Positions 39,492 through 48,966 of a stretch of DNA of 64,000 nt are shown one piece after another. Made by a program: the position numbers and the translations under genes. Within the stretch, counting starts at the first letter, position 1. Each line of letters opens with the position of its first letter. Source of the DNA: Variovorax brevis (GTDB taxonomy: Bacteria > Pseudomonadota > Gammaproteobacteria > Burkholderiales > Burkholderiaceae_C); contig NZ_JASZYG010000005.1 in assembly GCF_030317105.1 (NCBI RefSeq), positions 496,001 to 560,000 of the forward strand, read 5' to 3'. A model generated the notes under the pieces. It was not told the DNA's origin. It saw nothing but the letters and a program-made list of their open reading frames with translations, and did no database searches.

Positions 39492-40184
39492 ATGATGAAA
39501 GCTTCACCCGGCGCCCGCAGCTGGATCGCAGCCGGCGTGCGGCATGAGCTGCTGTCCCGCGTGCTGCCGGCCCTGCGCCACGACATGGTCGGTCCCGTTT
39601 CGGTCATGCGCATGGCCCTGATGACGCTCAAGCGCCAGCTGACCGCTCCGTCCATCGACGCCCAGGCATGCGCCCAGCGCGTCGACCTGATCGAAAACCA
39701 GATCGGCGAACTCACGGCTGCCATGCGCTCGCTGCGCGATTGGGAGCTGGCCACAGTCGACGACGGCATCACGCGCTCCGCCTTGGTCGCGCAGTGCGTC
39801 GCGCTGCTGCGGCCCGCGTTCAGCATGCGTGAAGTCGACCTGCAAGTGGGCCCTTCGCTCGAAGCTGCTGAATCGGAAGCGCAATGGCCGCAGGGCGCTG
39901 CGCTGCGCTATCTGTTGCTGTGCGCCTTGAGCTACCTGCACGACAGTGCGGGCAAGGTTGCCGCCATTGCCATCGCCGGCGTGGGTTCCGACGGGCTGAC
40001 CCTGAGCACCGTGGCGCGCAACGGCGGTGCCGAAAACGTGGCGGACGACGATTCGGCGCACCGCGCGCCGCGCAAGCTCGCCATCGATGCCGTGGCCTTT
40101 CAGAGCCTGGCCGATGACTTGGGTTACGAGGTGATGCTCGAGGGCGCCAACACCGTGCGTTTCGCTCTGGCACCTGCGGCCTGA
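39492..40184 (+). CDS. Degenerate sensor histidine kinase-like protein
   Basis: A 230-residue soluble protein without membrane or sensor domain. Residues 26-47 (around ALRHDMVGPVSVMRM, His30-Asp31) resemble a phosphoacceptor dimerisation helix. The C-terminal half looks like a worn HATPase domain: LRYLLLCALSYLHDSA stands where an N-box would be but lacks the Mg-binding Asn pair, and the ending NTVRFALAPAA resembles the final strand of such domains. ATP-binding glycine boxes are not evident. It may be a non-catalytic dimerisation/phosphotransfer partner. Its last 61 bp overlap the end of the topoisomerase gene on the other strand. Confidence 0.6.
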   Translation: MMKASPGARSWIAAGVRHELLSRVLPALRHDMVGPVSVMRMALMTLKRQLTAPSIDAQACAQRVDLIENQIGELTAAMRSLRDWELATVDDGITRSALVAQCVALLRPAFSMREVDLQVGPSLEAAESEAQWPQGAALRYLLLCALSYLHDSAGKVAAIAIAGVGSDGLTLSTVARNGGAENVADDDSAHRAPRKLAIDAVAFQSLADDLGYEVMLEGANTVRFALAPAA

Positions 40185-41377
40185 ACACCGCTTCGCGCGC
40201 GGCCCGCGCCGCCAGCCCGCGCGCTATGCGTTGACTTGCGCGCCGCTTTGCCTGCGAGGGATGCCTGCCGCGCCAGCGTACGTCGATGCGCCGCGAGGAA
40301 TCCCAACAGGCGCCTTTCAGCCGCATGCAGCCGGGCGTGGCCGTGGCCGTTCCCGATGCGCTCCCAGATGGCGCGCATCTCCTCCGCATCGCCCGCCAGC
40401 CGTGCGCCGAGCGCCAGCACGGCCGGGTGCACATAGGCCTTCTTGCAGACGGCCGGCGTATTGCCCAGTTGCTCTGCAACGGCCGCCAGGATGTGCTTGG
40501 CGGTGAAGCGCACGGCGGTCGTGGCGCCGGGTTCCGGATTGGCGTCACAGGCCAGGCGCGTCAATTCGAGCGCCTGCACGGTCCCGTGCCACGTCCGGAA
40601 ATCCTTCGCCGTGAAGGCATCGGGGCCTTGCGTTCCGACGATTTCGCGCAGGTAGTCGTTCACGTCGGTGGATGAGAGGCTGCGCGGCTCCCCGTTTTCA
40701 CCCTGGTATTGAAAAAGCTCCTGGCCCGGCAACTGCTGGCAGCGCCGCACGATTTTCACGATGCGCGGGTCGTCCACCTGCGCCGAATGCTCGACCCCGC
40801 TCTTGCCCCGAAAGCGCAGCTTGAGCACGCCCCGTCCCACCTTCGCGTGCGGATTGCGCAAGGTGGTGAGGCCGAAGGAGCCATTGCTCGCCGCGTATTC
40901 CTCGTTGCCCACGCGCAGGAAGGTCGTGTCCAGCAGGCGCACCAGCGTCGCCAGCACCGTCTCGCGGCGCAATTCCGACCCCTTGCGTGGCCGCAGGTCG
41001 CTTGCGACGCGCGCGCGAATCCGGGGCAGGGCGCGCCCGAAGGCTTCGAGTCGTTCGAACTTCGCTTCGTCCTTCAACGCGCGCCATTCCGCGTGATAGC
41101 GGTACTGCTTGCGACCGCGTGCGTCCAGTCCCGTCGCCTGCAGGTGTCCGTTGGCCAGCGGGCAGATCCACACGCTGGTGTACGCCGGAGGAATCGCCAG
41201 CGCATTGATGCGCGAGATTTCTTCGTCGTCATCGATCCACGCGCCCTTGGCCGTGCGGTAGCGAAAGCGCTCGCCTTGCCGAACGCGCGAATGGCCGGGC
41301 ATTTCCTGGGTGACATAGACCAGGCCGTTGGCCAGTGGCGTGGGTTTGGCGGGTTTCGGAATGGGCGCAGTCGGCAT
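40124..41377 (-). CDS. DNA topoisomerase IB (poxvirus/eukaryote type)
   Basis: A 417-residue type IB topoisomerase, which nicks one strand via a 3'-phosphotyrosine. Conserved blocks: IPPAYTSVWICP, GRKQYRYHAEWR, NPHAKVGRGVLKLRFRGKSG, FTAKDFRTWHGTVQAL (Arg261, His264) and CKKAYVHP with the catalytic Tyr315. A basic C-terminal tail of about 60 residues (RKSTHSARAGG onward) extends past the core. The start at 41377 (MPTAPIPKP) fits family length; the frame is open further upstream without homology. Bacterial TopIB is patchily distributed and non-essential. Confidence 0.92.
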   Translation of the reverse strand: MPTAPIPKPAKPTPLANGLVYVTQEMPGHSRVRQGERFRYRTAKGAWIDDDEEISRINALAIPPAYTSVWICPLANGHLQATGLDARGRKQYRYHAEWRALKDEAKFERLEAFGRALPRIRARVASDLRPRKGSELRRETVLATLVRLLDTTFLRVGNEEYAASNGSFGLTTLRNPHAKVGRGVLKLRFRGKSGVEHSAQVDDPRIVKIVRRCQQLPGQELFQYQGENGEPRSLSSTDVNDYLREIVGTQGPDAFTAKDFRTWHGTVQALELTRLACDANPEPGATTAVRFTAKHILAAVAEQLGNTPAVCKKAYVHPAVLALGARLAGDAEEMRAIWERIGNGHGHARLHAAERRLLGFLAAHRRTLARQASLAGKAARKSTHSARAGGAGRARSGVQAAGARAKRTVLAPSSITS

Positions 41378-41528
41378 GAGGATTGCATCGGCAACAACAA
41401 GGTGACAATCGAAGCTTTGCTGCGATGTCGCCGTGGCCGCTGTAGGACGCCACAGGCGCCACGGGTGCGCGGCCCGCGCGATTCGCGTGCGATTTCTTCT
41501 TTCATCCCTTCGCCTGGCGATCACTTTC

Positions 41529-42593
41529 ATGCTTACTTCCATTTCTATGCGCACGCGTCGCGTGGCGCTGTCAGCGGCCTTGGGCCTTGGTGCCGCCGTG
41601 CTGGCGGGTTGCGGCGCGATGCCTTCCTCAGGCACATCCACCACCACGACAACGCCGGCGGCCGCGCCGGTCAAGGTCAAGGTGTTCGTGGCCGCGATGT
41701 TCGAAATCGGCCAGAACACCGGCGACCGCGCCGGCGAGTTCCAGCACTGGTACGAGCGCTACTGGAAAGACGCCAAGCCCGTCACCGTGCCGGGCGCGCT
41801 CGCCCCGGTGTATTGCAATGCCGACGGCGTCTGCGGCGCGGTCCTCGGCATGGGCAAGGTCAATTCGTCGTCGTCGATGCAGGCGATCCTGCTCAATCCC
41901 GCGTTCGATTTTTCGAAGGCGTACTACGTGATCTCCGGCGTGGCGGGCACGCCGCCCTCGCGCGGCACGATCGGCGAGGTCAATTGGGCCACGTGGCTGG
42001 TCGACTACGACCTCGGCCATCGCTGGGCGCCTGAAGAGAACAAGCCCGGCGAGCCGACCTTCATGCCGCGCAAGGGCTATGAGAACTACCGCCGCTTCAA
42101 GCTCAACCCGGAACTGGTCGCCTGGGCGATGAAGCTGAGCGCCGACACGCCACTGAAGGATTCCGATTCGGCCCGCACCTATCGCCTGCGCTATCCCGAC
42201 GCCGCAGCGCGCCGCGCGCCCTTCGTGGGCACCGGCACGCACATGACCGGCGACACATTCTTCCATGGCCCGGGCATGTCGAAGCAGGCGCAATACATCG
42301 CCAAGCTCTATGGCGCGGACGACTACGTCATCACCGAGATGGAAGCGGCCGCCATCACCCTCGTGATCCAGCGCACGCATGGCACCGACCGCGTGATGAG
42401 CCTGCGCGGCGCCGTGAACTTCGACCAGGGCAATCCGAAGGAAACGACCTTGCAGCACTTGGACCCGGCGCCGGGCGAGACGGCGGGCGGGTTTGCCGAG
42501 ACGGTGCAGAACATCGAGCTGGTGGGAAGCCGCGTCGTGGACCACATCGTCACCAACTGGGGGCAGTGGCAAGGCGGCGTTCCTGCGCGATGA
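41529..42593 (+). CDS. Purine nucleoside permease-like lipoprotein (NUP family)
   Basis: A 354-residue protein with a lipoprotein signal sequence; the lipobox LAGC gives lipidated Cys28. The mature part carries VFVAAMFEIGQNTGDRAGEFQHWYERY, then AYYVISGVAGTPP and GADDYVITEMEAAAI, which match the NUP family (PF06516) first described as purine nucleoside permease in yeasts. The fold resembles nucleoside phosphorylases, so it may be an enzyme or binding protein rather than a permease. The ATG at 41547 is an equally good start. Divergent from topoisomerase IB. Confidence 0.82.
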   Translation: MLTSISMRTRRVALSAALGLGAAVLAGCGAMPSSGTSTTTTTPAAAPVKVKVFVAAMFEIGQNTGDRAGEFQHWYERYWKDAKPVTVPGALAPVYCNADGVCGAVLGMGKVNSSSSMQAILLNPAFDFSKAYYVISGVAGTPPSRGTIGEVNWATWLVDYDLGHRWAPEENKPGEPTFMPRKGYENYRRFKLNPELVAWAMKLSADTPLKDSDSARTYRLRYPDAAARRAPFVGTGTHMTGDTFFHGPGMSKQAQYIAKLYGADDYVITEMEAAAITLVIQRTHGTDRVMSLRGAVNFDQGNPKETTLQHLDPAPGETAGGFAETVQNIELVGSRVVDHIVTNWGQWQGGVPAR

Positions 42594-42635
42594 TGGATGT
42601 TGTGTGGGACGCTAAGTGCTCGAACGGCGCCCGGC

Positions 42636-43301
42636 CTATTGCACGTGCCAGAGCACGTTGAAGTCGAACGGCGTCCACCATCCCATCACGACGCCGGCTT
42701 CACGCAGCCCGCGTCCGGTCCACGCGTTGCACGTGTCGAACAGGTCGTAGCTGCCCTGCGCCTCGTAGAAGGCATCCGCCGATCCGTAGTGCGCGTCCGC
42801 GACCGGCAGGGCCCGCCCGCCCGGCAAGGCGGCGCGCACGTAGTCGACCAGCAATTGGTGCTGGCGCTGCGAAAGCGGCAGGCGGTGTGCGAACGCAGCC
42901 AGTTCATCGCGCTTCAGGTAGGTGACGTGCAGCAGCGCCGGGTTCACGCCCATCACCGCGCCGAACGCGCGTGACGCCGTCAGGTCTGCCCAGCGGGGCG
43001 TGTGCAGGTAGAACTCCCGGTCGCCCCAGCCGATGGCGACGTACTCGGCATCCGGCGGCGCCGCGCGAAAGTGCGCCGGCAAAAAGAGTTGCGACCAGTC
43101 GATGCCATGCCCGCGCACAGGTAGCACCAGGTCGGTGTGCACGCCGTTGCTCAACACCCAAGCCTCGATGCTGCGCGCTTCGGTCGTCGCCATCATGTTC
43201 GCCGGAAAAAACATGAGCGCGCAGGCGACGCCGAGGTAGGCCAGCAACGCGGCGACGGGCACCATCAAGAGCAGCGCCAAGGTGCGAAGCAGTGCCCGCA
43301 T
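42636..43301 (-). CDS. DUF2459 / TIGR02117 family membrane-anchored protein
   Basis: A 221-residue protein with one N-terminal hydrophobic segment (about 5-32), then EAWVLSNGVHTDLVLPV, VAIGWGDREFYLHTP and FDTCNAWTGRGLREAGV. These match the TIGR02117/DUF2459 family, in which conserved His and Cys residues suggest a hydrolase-like periplasmic domain, but the function is unproven. It follows dinB by 9 bp on the same strand. Confidence 0.85.
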   Translation of the reverse strand: MRALLRTLALLLMVPVAALLAYLGVACALMFFPANMMATTEARSIEAWVLSNGVHTDLVLPVRGHGIDWSQLFLPAHFRAAPPDAEYVAIGWGDREFYLHTPRWADLTASRAFGAVMGVNPALLHVTYLKRDELAAFAHRLPLSQRQHQLLVDYVRAALPGGRALPVADAHYGSADAFYEAQGSYDLFDTCNAWTGRGLREAGVVMGWWTPFDFNVLWHVQ

Positions 43302-43310
43302 GGCGCGCCT

Positions 43311-44555
43311 TCAAAAGAGCGAGCCCGTCGCGCCGGCCGCGTCCGCGCTGCGCGCAGGCTGTGTGCGCTCCCCGGAGGCCGGTCGCTCGGTCGCCGCGGC
43401 CTGATCGCTGTCCGCCCGTGCGAGGGAGCCCACACGCACGCCCAGCAGACGCAGCGGGCGGTCCAGCGGCACGCGCTTCAGGCAAATGCCCGCCGTCTGC
43501 CGGATCGTCTTGCCGTCCGCTGTGAAAGTCGCCAGCGTCTGGTCGCGCGTCGCGATGCGGAAATCGTCGTAGCGCAGCTTGATGCCGATGGTCTTGCCGA
43601 CATAGCCTTTGCGCTGCAGGTCTTCCGACAGCTTTTCGCACAGGTGCGTGAAGATGGCGCCCAGTTCGGCGCGGTCTCGCACTGCGTGCAGGTCGCGCTC
43701 GAAGGTCGTCTCGCGGCTCATGGAGACGGGCTCGCTTTCGGTCACCACCGGCCGGTTGTCGCGGCCCCAGGACACCTCGTGCATCCACGCGCCTGTCGAC
43801 TTTCCAAAGTGGGCGATCAGCCAGTCGCGCTCGCGCGCTGCCAGGTCGCCCACCGTTTGGATGCCGTGGCCCTTGAGCTTTTCGTCCGCCTTCGGCCCGA
43901 TGCCGTTGACCTTGCGGCACGGCAGCGGCCAGATGCGCGTTTGCAGATCGGTTTCGTACACCACCGAAATGCCGTTGGGCTTGTCGAATTCGCTCGCCAT
44001 CTTGGCGATCAGCTTGTTGGGTGCGACGCCGATCGAGCAGGTCAGCCCCGTCGCCTGGAAGATCGACTTCTGGATCAGCCGCGCCAGCACCCGCCCGCCC
44101 TCGCGCTGGCCGCCCGGAACGTCGGTGAAATCGATATACACCTCGTCCACGCCCCGATCTTCCATTAGCGGCGCAATCTCCAGGATCGTCTGCTTGAACA
44201 GGCGCGAATACTTGCGGATCTCCTCGAAATCCACCGGCAGCAGGATCGCCTGCGGGCACAGCTTGGCGGCCTTCATCAGCCCCATGGCCGAGCCGACACC
44301 GAAGGTACGCGCGGGGTAGGTCGCCGTCGTGATCACGCCCCGGCCTGCGTAATCCTTGAGCAGCGGAAAGGCCGCCACGGGAATGTCGGCAAGGGTTCCG
44401 CCTTCTGGCACCTGCCGCAATACCTCGTCCACCTTGCGGCGTCCGCCCCCGATCACCACTGGCAAGCCCTTGAGTTGCGGATAGCGCAGCAATTCGACGG
44501 ACGCGAAGAAGGCGTCCATGTCCAGATGGGCGATGCGGCGGATGGGTTCGGTCAC
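43311..44555 (-). CDS. dinB: DNA polymerase IV
   Basis: A 414-residue Y-family translesion polymerase. The catalytic Asp is in HLDMDAFFASVELL near the N-terminus, and the second carboxylate pair is in VDEVYIDFTD; ARTFGVGSAMGLMKAAKLCP is the fingers region, CSIGVAPNKLIAKMASEFDKP the palm, and KVNGIGPKADEKLKGHGI the helix-hairpin-helix. The GTG at 44555 is the start giving MTEPIRRIAHLDM; no ATG lies close. The C-terminal 40 residues are polar, ending TGSLF; a QxxLxLF-like beta-clamp motif is not evident. Confidence 0.93.
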   Translation of the reverse strand: MTEPIRRIAHLDMDAFFASVELLRYPQLKGLPVVIGGGRRKVDEVLRQVPEGGTLADIPVAAFPLLKDYAGRGVITTATYPARTFGVGSAMGLMKAAKLCPQAILLPVDFEEIRKYSRLFKQTILEIAPLMEDRGVDEVYIDFTDVPGGQREGGRVLARLIQKSIFQATGLTCSIGVAPNKLIAKMASEFDKPNGISVVYETDLQTRIWPLPCRKVNGIGPKADEKLKGHGIQTVGDLAARERDWLIAHFGKSTGAWMHEVSWGRDNRPVVTESEPVSMSRETTFERDLHAVRDRAELGAIFTHLCEKLSEDLQRKGYVGKTIGIKLRYDDFRIATRDQTLATFTADGKTIRQTAGICLKRVPLDRPLRLLGVRVGSLARADSDQAAATERPASGERTQPARSADAAGATGSLF

Positions 44556-44651
44556 GGCGCCGATTTTGCCGGCAGCGCGGCGCCGGCGCGCGAGACAGGT
44601 TTCGTTGCAGCACCACTGGTGCGCGCCGCGCTTCGATGCGATCATTGGCCC

Positions 44652-45212
44652 ATGCAAACCATCGCCACGGTTTTCTGGCGCCGGCTCGACGCGCCGGGGC
44701 ATGACGCCTGTCGTCTTGAACGGCACGGCGAGTCATGGCAAGTCGACGGGGCCGCGGTGTTCCAGCACACCGACGGACGGCCCGCGCGGCTTGACTATCG
44801 CGTGTACTGCGACAAGGCCTGGCACACCAAGTGGGGGCGCGTGCGTGGCTGGATCGGCAGCATGGCCGTCGACTTTGCCATTGCCCGCAATACGCGCGGC
44901 GACTGGACGCTCAACGACGCGGTCATCCCCGAACTGGGGCACTGCATCGATCTGGACCTTGGATTCACACCAGCCACCAATTTGGTGCAACTGCGACGGC
45001 TGAACCTCAAGATGGGCGAGTCCGCCGACGTGCCCGCCGCGTGGATCGACCTGGATGGCGACTCGCTCAGCCTGCTGGCGCAGCGCTATGTGCGACGCAG
45101 CGACGCCGAATACGCCTACGAGGCGCCGCGCTTCGAATACAAGGACACGCTGCGCGTGACGTCCGAAGGCTTCGTGACGGAGTATCCGCGGCTCTGGCAG
45201 GCAGAGCCTTAG
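44652..45212 (+). CDS. Putative glycolipid-binding protein (DUF1089 family)
   Basis: A 186-residue cytoplasmic protein with no signal sequence. It has RLDAPGHDACRLE and LDYRVYCDKAWHTKWGRVRG, then LNDAVIPELGHCIDLDLGFTPATN, characteristic of the PF06475 glycolipid-binding family named from PA1994 of Pseudomonas. The function is inferred only from structure in that family. Divergent from dinB and convergent with the MFS permease gene. Confidence 0.85.
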   Translation: MQTIATVFWRRLDAPGHDACRLERHGESWQVDGAAVFQHTDGRPARLDYRVYCDKAWHTKWGRVRGWIGSMAVDFAIARNTRGDWTLNDAVIPELGHCIDLDLGFTPATNLVQLRRLNLKMGESADVPAAWIDLDGDSLSLLAQRYVRRSDAEYAYEAPRFEYKDTLRVTSEGFVTEYPRLWQAEP

Positions 45213-45240
45213 GATCTTCTACCGCCCGCACGCCTGGCCC

Positions 45241-46566
45241 TCAATGGTCGTGGTGCAGGTAGCTTGCCTGCCTGGGCAGGCGCAGGCTCACCAGGAAGGC
45301 GACCACCATCATCGCCGTGACGTACCAGAAGAAGGTTGACTCGTGCCCTTCGGCCTTGAAGGCCAGCGCGACATATTCGGCAGACCCGCCGAAGATTGCA
45401 TTGCCCACGGCATAGGCCAGCCCCACGCCGAGCGCACGGATCTCGGGCGGGAACATCTCGGCCTTCACGATGCCGCTGATCGAGGTGTAGAAACTCACGA
45501 TGGCCAGCGCCACGACGATGAGCACGAAGGCGGCCACGGGACTCGTCACCGTCTGAAGCGCCGTGAGGATCGGCACCGTGCACAACGTGCCCAGCGCGCC
45601 GAACAGCAGCATGTTGTTGCGGCGGCCGATCTTGTCCGACAGCATGCCGAACAAGGGTTGCATGCACATGTACGCGAACAGGGCGCAGGTCATGATGTAG
45701 CTGGTCGTTTTGATCGGCATGTGCACCGTGTTCACCAGAAACTTTTGCATGTAGGTGGTGAAGGTGTAGAAGATCAGCGAGCCGCCGGCCGTGTAGCCCA
45801 GCACGGTGAAAAACGCCGCCTTGTGGTTGCGGAACAGTTCGGCCAGCGTGCCGGCTTCCTTGTTCTTCGCGCCCTGTTCGCCATGCGTTTCCGAGAGCGC
45901 ACGGCGCAGGTACATCGCCACCACGGCCGTGATGGCGCCAATCACGAAGGGAATGCGCCAGCCCCAGGCCTTGAGTTCTGCTTCGGTCAACAACTGTTCG
46001 AGCACGACGATCACCAGCACCGCGAGCAACTGTCCGCCGATCAGCGTGACGTACTGGAACGACGAGAAGAATCCGCGCTGTCCTCGCAGTGCAATCTCGC
46101 TCATGTAGGTGGCCGTGGTGCCGTATTCGCCGCCCACCGACAAGCCCTGGAAGAGGCGCGCCATCAGCAGCAATGCAGGCGCCCACGCGCCGATGCTGTC
46201 GTAGGTCGGCAGGCAGGCAATGGCCAGCGAGCCGGCGCACATCATCGTCACCGAGATGACCATCGAGGCCTTGCGGCCCTTGCGATCGGCGATGCGGCCG
46301 AAGAACCAGCCGCCGATGGGGCGCATCAGGAAGCCCGCTGCGAACACGCCTGCGGTGTTGAGCAACTGTGCCGTCGGGTCCGATTTCGGAAAGAAGGAGC
46401 CCGCGAAGTAGATGGCGGAGAAGGCGTAGACGTAGAAGTCGAACCACTCCACCAGGTTGCCGGAAGAGGCACCCACGATGGCAAAGATGCGGTGGCGCTT
46501 TTCTTCTGCCGTGTACTGACGAAGAGAACCCGGCGCGACGACCGGGCTGGACATGGTGGAACTCAT
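45241..46566 (-). CDS. MFS transporter, metabolite:H+ symporter type (KgtP/ProP-like)
   Basis: A 441-residue permease with twelve hydrophobic segments. It shows [20 protein letters not shown], the MHS-family signature, and the loop 2-3 motif [14 protein letters not shown], repeated in the second half as [14 protein letters not shown]. The family takes up dicarboxylates, osmolytes and similar solutes; overall it looks closest to alpha-ketoglutarate permeases. It follows an FMN-dependent alpha-hydroxyacid oxidase by 134 bp on the same strand, so the substrate may be a 2-hydroxy or 2-oxo acid. Confidence 0.9.
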   Translation of the reverse strand: MSSTMSSPVVAPGSLRQYTAEEKRHRIFAIVGASSGNLVEWFDFYVYAFSAIYFAGSFFPKSDPTAQLLNTAGVFAAGFLMRPIGGWFFGRIADRKGRKASMVISVTMMCAGSLAIACLPTYDSIGAWAPALLLMARLFQGLSVGGEYGTTATYMSEIALRGQRGFFSSFQYVTLIGGQLLAVLVIVVLEQLLTEAELKAWGWRIPFVIGAITAVVAMYLRRALSETHGEQGAKNKEAGTLAELFRNHKAAFFTVLGYTAGGSLIFYTFTTYMQKFLVNTVHMPIKTTSYIMTCALFAYMCMQPLFGMLSDKIGRRNNMLLFGALGTLCTVPILTALQTVTSPVAAFVLIVVALAIVSFYTSISGIVKAEMFPPEIRALGVGLAYAVGNAIFGGSAEYVALAFKAEGHESTFFWYVTAMMVVAFLVSLRLPRQASYLHHDH

Positions 46567-46700
46567 GGCGGCCTCTGCGTGTTGTTATTGGCAGAGGGCA
46601 TTCTGCGCGCCTCGATGCAACTGCGCTGTCAGCCGGCGCCGCGCACGGGCGGCAAGCTGCGACCTCCAGAAATTACGAAGGTCGCGACTTTCAGCGCTTC

Positions 46701-47858
46701 TTAGAACGTTCCCGGCAACAGGATGCCGGAGTCCACCGTGTCGATCTGCGTGTGTCCGCAAAACGCCATCGTGATGTCCAGTTCCTTGTGCAGGATCTGC
46801 AGCGCTCGCGTGACGCCGGCTTCGCCATGGGCGCCCAGTGCGTACAGGAAGCTGCGCCCGATCAGCGTGCCGCGAGCACCCAGCGCGCGGGCCTTGAGCA
46901 CGTCCTGGCCGCCGCGGATGCCGCCATCCATCCACACCTCGATCTGCTTGCCCACGGCATCCGCAATGGCGGGCAGGGCGGTGATGGATGCCGGCGCACC
47001 GTCGAGTTGGCGTCCGCCGTGGTTCGACACGACGATGGCGTCCGCGCCGGTCTGCGCAGCCAGGCGCGCGTCTTCCACGTCCATGACGCCCTTCAGGATG
47101 AGCTTGCCGCCCCAGCGGCGCTTGATCCATTCGATGTCGCCCCAGTTCAGGCTCGGGTCGAACTGCTCGGCCGTCCACGACGACAGCGACGACACGTTGC
47201 TCACGTTCTTGGCGTGCCCCACGATGTTGCCGAAGGTGCGCCGCTGCGTGCCCAGCATGCCCATGCACCAGCGCGGCTTGAACGCGAGGTTGATGAGGTT
47301 GGCAATGGTCGGTGCGGGCGGCGTCGTCAGGCCGTTCTTGATGTCCTTGTGCCGCTGTCCCAGCACCTGCAGGTCGAGCGTGACCTGCAGCGCCGAGCAG
47401 TTGGCGGCCTTGGCGCGGTCGATGAGGCGCTCCATGAAGTCGCGGTCGCGCATCACGTACAACTGGAACCAGAAGGGATGGCGGCCCGTGCCTTCAGCAA
47501 TGTCTTCCAGCGAGCAGATGCTCATGGTCGAGAGCGTGAAGGGAATGCCGAAGGCCTTGGCGGCGCGTGCGCCCAGGATCTCGCCGTCCGCATGTTGCAT
47601 GCCGGTGAGGCCCGTCGGCGCAATCGCCACGGGCATCGCGACCTCCTGCCCGATCATGGTGGTGCGGGTCGAACGGCCTTCCATGTTCACGGCCACGCGC
47701 TGGCGCAGCTTGATCTTCTGGAATGCCGCTTCGTTGTCGCGATAGGTCCCTTCGGTCCATGCGCCGGAGTCGGCGTAGTCGTAGAACATGCGCGGGACGC
47801 GGCGCTTGGCAATGACGCGCAGGTCTTCGATGCAGGTGATCTTGGAAAGGTCAGGCAC
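46701..47858 (-). CDS. lldD: FMN-dependent alpha-hydroxy-acid dehydrogenase (LldD-like)
   Basis: A 385-residue flavoprotein of the lactate dehydrogenase/glycolate oxidase family. It starts ITCIEDLRVIAKRRVPRMFYDYADSGAW; IAPTGLTGMQHADGE and LSTMSICSLEDIAE are FMN-site blocks, and the active site has IVVSNHGGRQLDGA with the catalytic His. WMDGGIRGGQDVLKARALGA binds the FMN phosphate. It would oxidise L-lactate or another 2-hydroxyacid to the 2-oxoacid; specificity cannot be fixed from sequence. Upstream of the MHS permease gene and divergent from the ketopantoate-reductase-like gene. Confidence 0.9.
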   Translation of the reverse strand: MPDLSKITCIEDLRVIAKRRVPRMFYDYADSGAWTEGTYRDNEAAFQKIKLRQRVAVNMEGRSTRTTMIGQEVAMPVAIAPTGLTGMQHADGEILGARAAKAFGIPFTLSTMSICSLEDIAEGTGRHPFWFQLYVMRDRDFMERLIDRAKAANCSALQVTLDLQVLGQRHKDIKNGLTTPPAPTIANLINLAFKPRWCMGMLGTQRRTFGNIVGHAKNVSNVSSLSSWTAEQFDPSLNWGDIEWIKRRWGGKLILKGVMDVEDARLAAQTGADAIVVSNHGGRQLDGAPASITALPAIADAVGKQIEVWMDGGIRGGQDVLKARALGARGTLIGRSFLYALGAHGEAGVTRALQILHKELDITMAFCGHTQIDTVDSGILLPGTF

Positions 47859-47987
47859 GAGAGCGGTCTCCTCGAGTTGTTGTCTGATGGCGCAAAAGAC
47901 ACATTATGGTTACGGTTGTGCCGGCCTTCTGCGGCCTGGCCTGATTCAGCGCAGAATCCCCGCTCCCTTCATTGAGCGGACTTTGAC

Positions 47988-48923
47988 ATGCGATTTCTGG
48001 TTGTGGGCGCAGGCGCGCTGGGTGGCTATTTCGGCGGCAGGCTCTTGCAGGCCGGCGAGGACGTGACCTTTCTCGTGCGGCCGCGTCGCGCCGCGCAACT
48101 GGCGAAGACGGGCCTTGTCATCAAGAGCCCCTTCGGCAACCTGGATCTGCCGTCGCCGCCCGTCGTGCTGTCGCAAGACGTCCAGGCGCCGTACGACGTC
48201 GTCATCGTCGGCTGCAAAGCCTACGACCTGGCGGCGACCATGGAATCGTTTGCCGCCGCAGTCGGTCCCGGGACGGCGGTGTTGCCCGTGCTCAACGGCA
48301 TGCGCCACCTGGACGATCTCACGCAGCGCTTCGGCCGCCAGCGCGTGCTCGGCGGCCTGTGCCTGATCTCCGCGGTGCTGGACGATGAAGGCCGCGTGAT
48401 GCACGTCAACGACATGCACGGCCTGACCTACGGCGAACTCGACGGCGGCCGTTCGCCGCGCATCGACGCCATCGAGCAGGCCTTTGCCAAGGCCAACTTC
48501 ACCGCGTCGGCCTCGGACAACGTCCTGCAGGCGATGTGGGAGAAGTGGATGTTCATCGCCTCGGCTGCCGGCATGACCTGCCTCATGCGCGCCAGCATCG
48601 GCGACATCGTGGAAGGTGGCGGCAACGACGTGACGACGGCACTCGTCGAGGAATGCGCGGCGGTTGCGACACGCAACGGCTTTGCGCCGGCGCCCGCGTC
48701 CATCCAGCGTGCGAAGGCCGCATTGACCACCGCGGGCTCGCCGATGACCGCGTCGATGTTCAAGGACATGGAGCGCGGCGCGCCGATCGAAGCCGATCAC
48801 ATCATCGGCGACCTGCTGCGACGCGCGGGGGACGGGGCGCAACCACTGTCCCTGCTGCGGGTGGTCTACGCGCACCTCAAGGCTTACGAGGCGCGCCGGG
48901 CGCGCGAGTCGAAGCCGGCCTGA
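47988..48923 (+). CDS. panE: Ketopantoate reductase family protein
   Basis: A 311-residue NADP-dependent reductase. The N-terminal Rossmann motif is VVGAGALGGYFGGRL; VIVGCKAYDL corresponds to the conserved catalytic-Lys region, and NGMRHLDDLTQRFG and EKWMFIASAAGMTCLMR are C-terminal family blocks. PanE reduces 2-dehydropantoate to pantoate for coenzyme A. Several paralogues usually exist in Comamonadaceae, and the neighbourhood (alpha-hydroxyacid oxidase) does not prove a role in pantothenate synthesis. Confidence 0.85.
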   Translation: MRFLVVGAGALGGYFGGRLLQAGEDVTFLVRPRRAAQLAKTGLVIKSPFGNLDLPSPPVVLSQDVQAPYDVVIVGCKAYDLAATMESFAAAVGPGTAVLPVLNGMRHLDDLTQRFGRQRVLGGLCLISAVLDDEGRVMHVNDMHGLTYGELDGGRSPRIDAIEQAFAKANFTASASDNVLQAMWEKWMFIASAAGMTCLMRASIGDIVEGGGNDVTTALVEECAAVATRNGFAPAPASIQRAKAALTTAGSPMTASMFKDMERGAPIEADHIIGDLLRRAGDGAQPLSLLRVVYAHLKAYEARRARESKPA

Positions 48924-48966
48924 GCTTGCCGGCGGGCCGTTCGGGCCTGTACGTCGGCACAACGAC

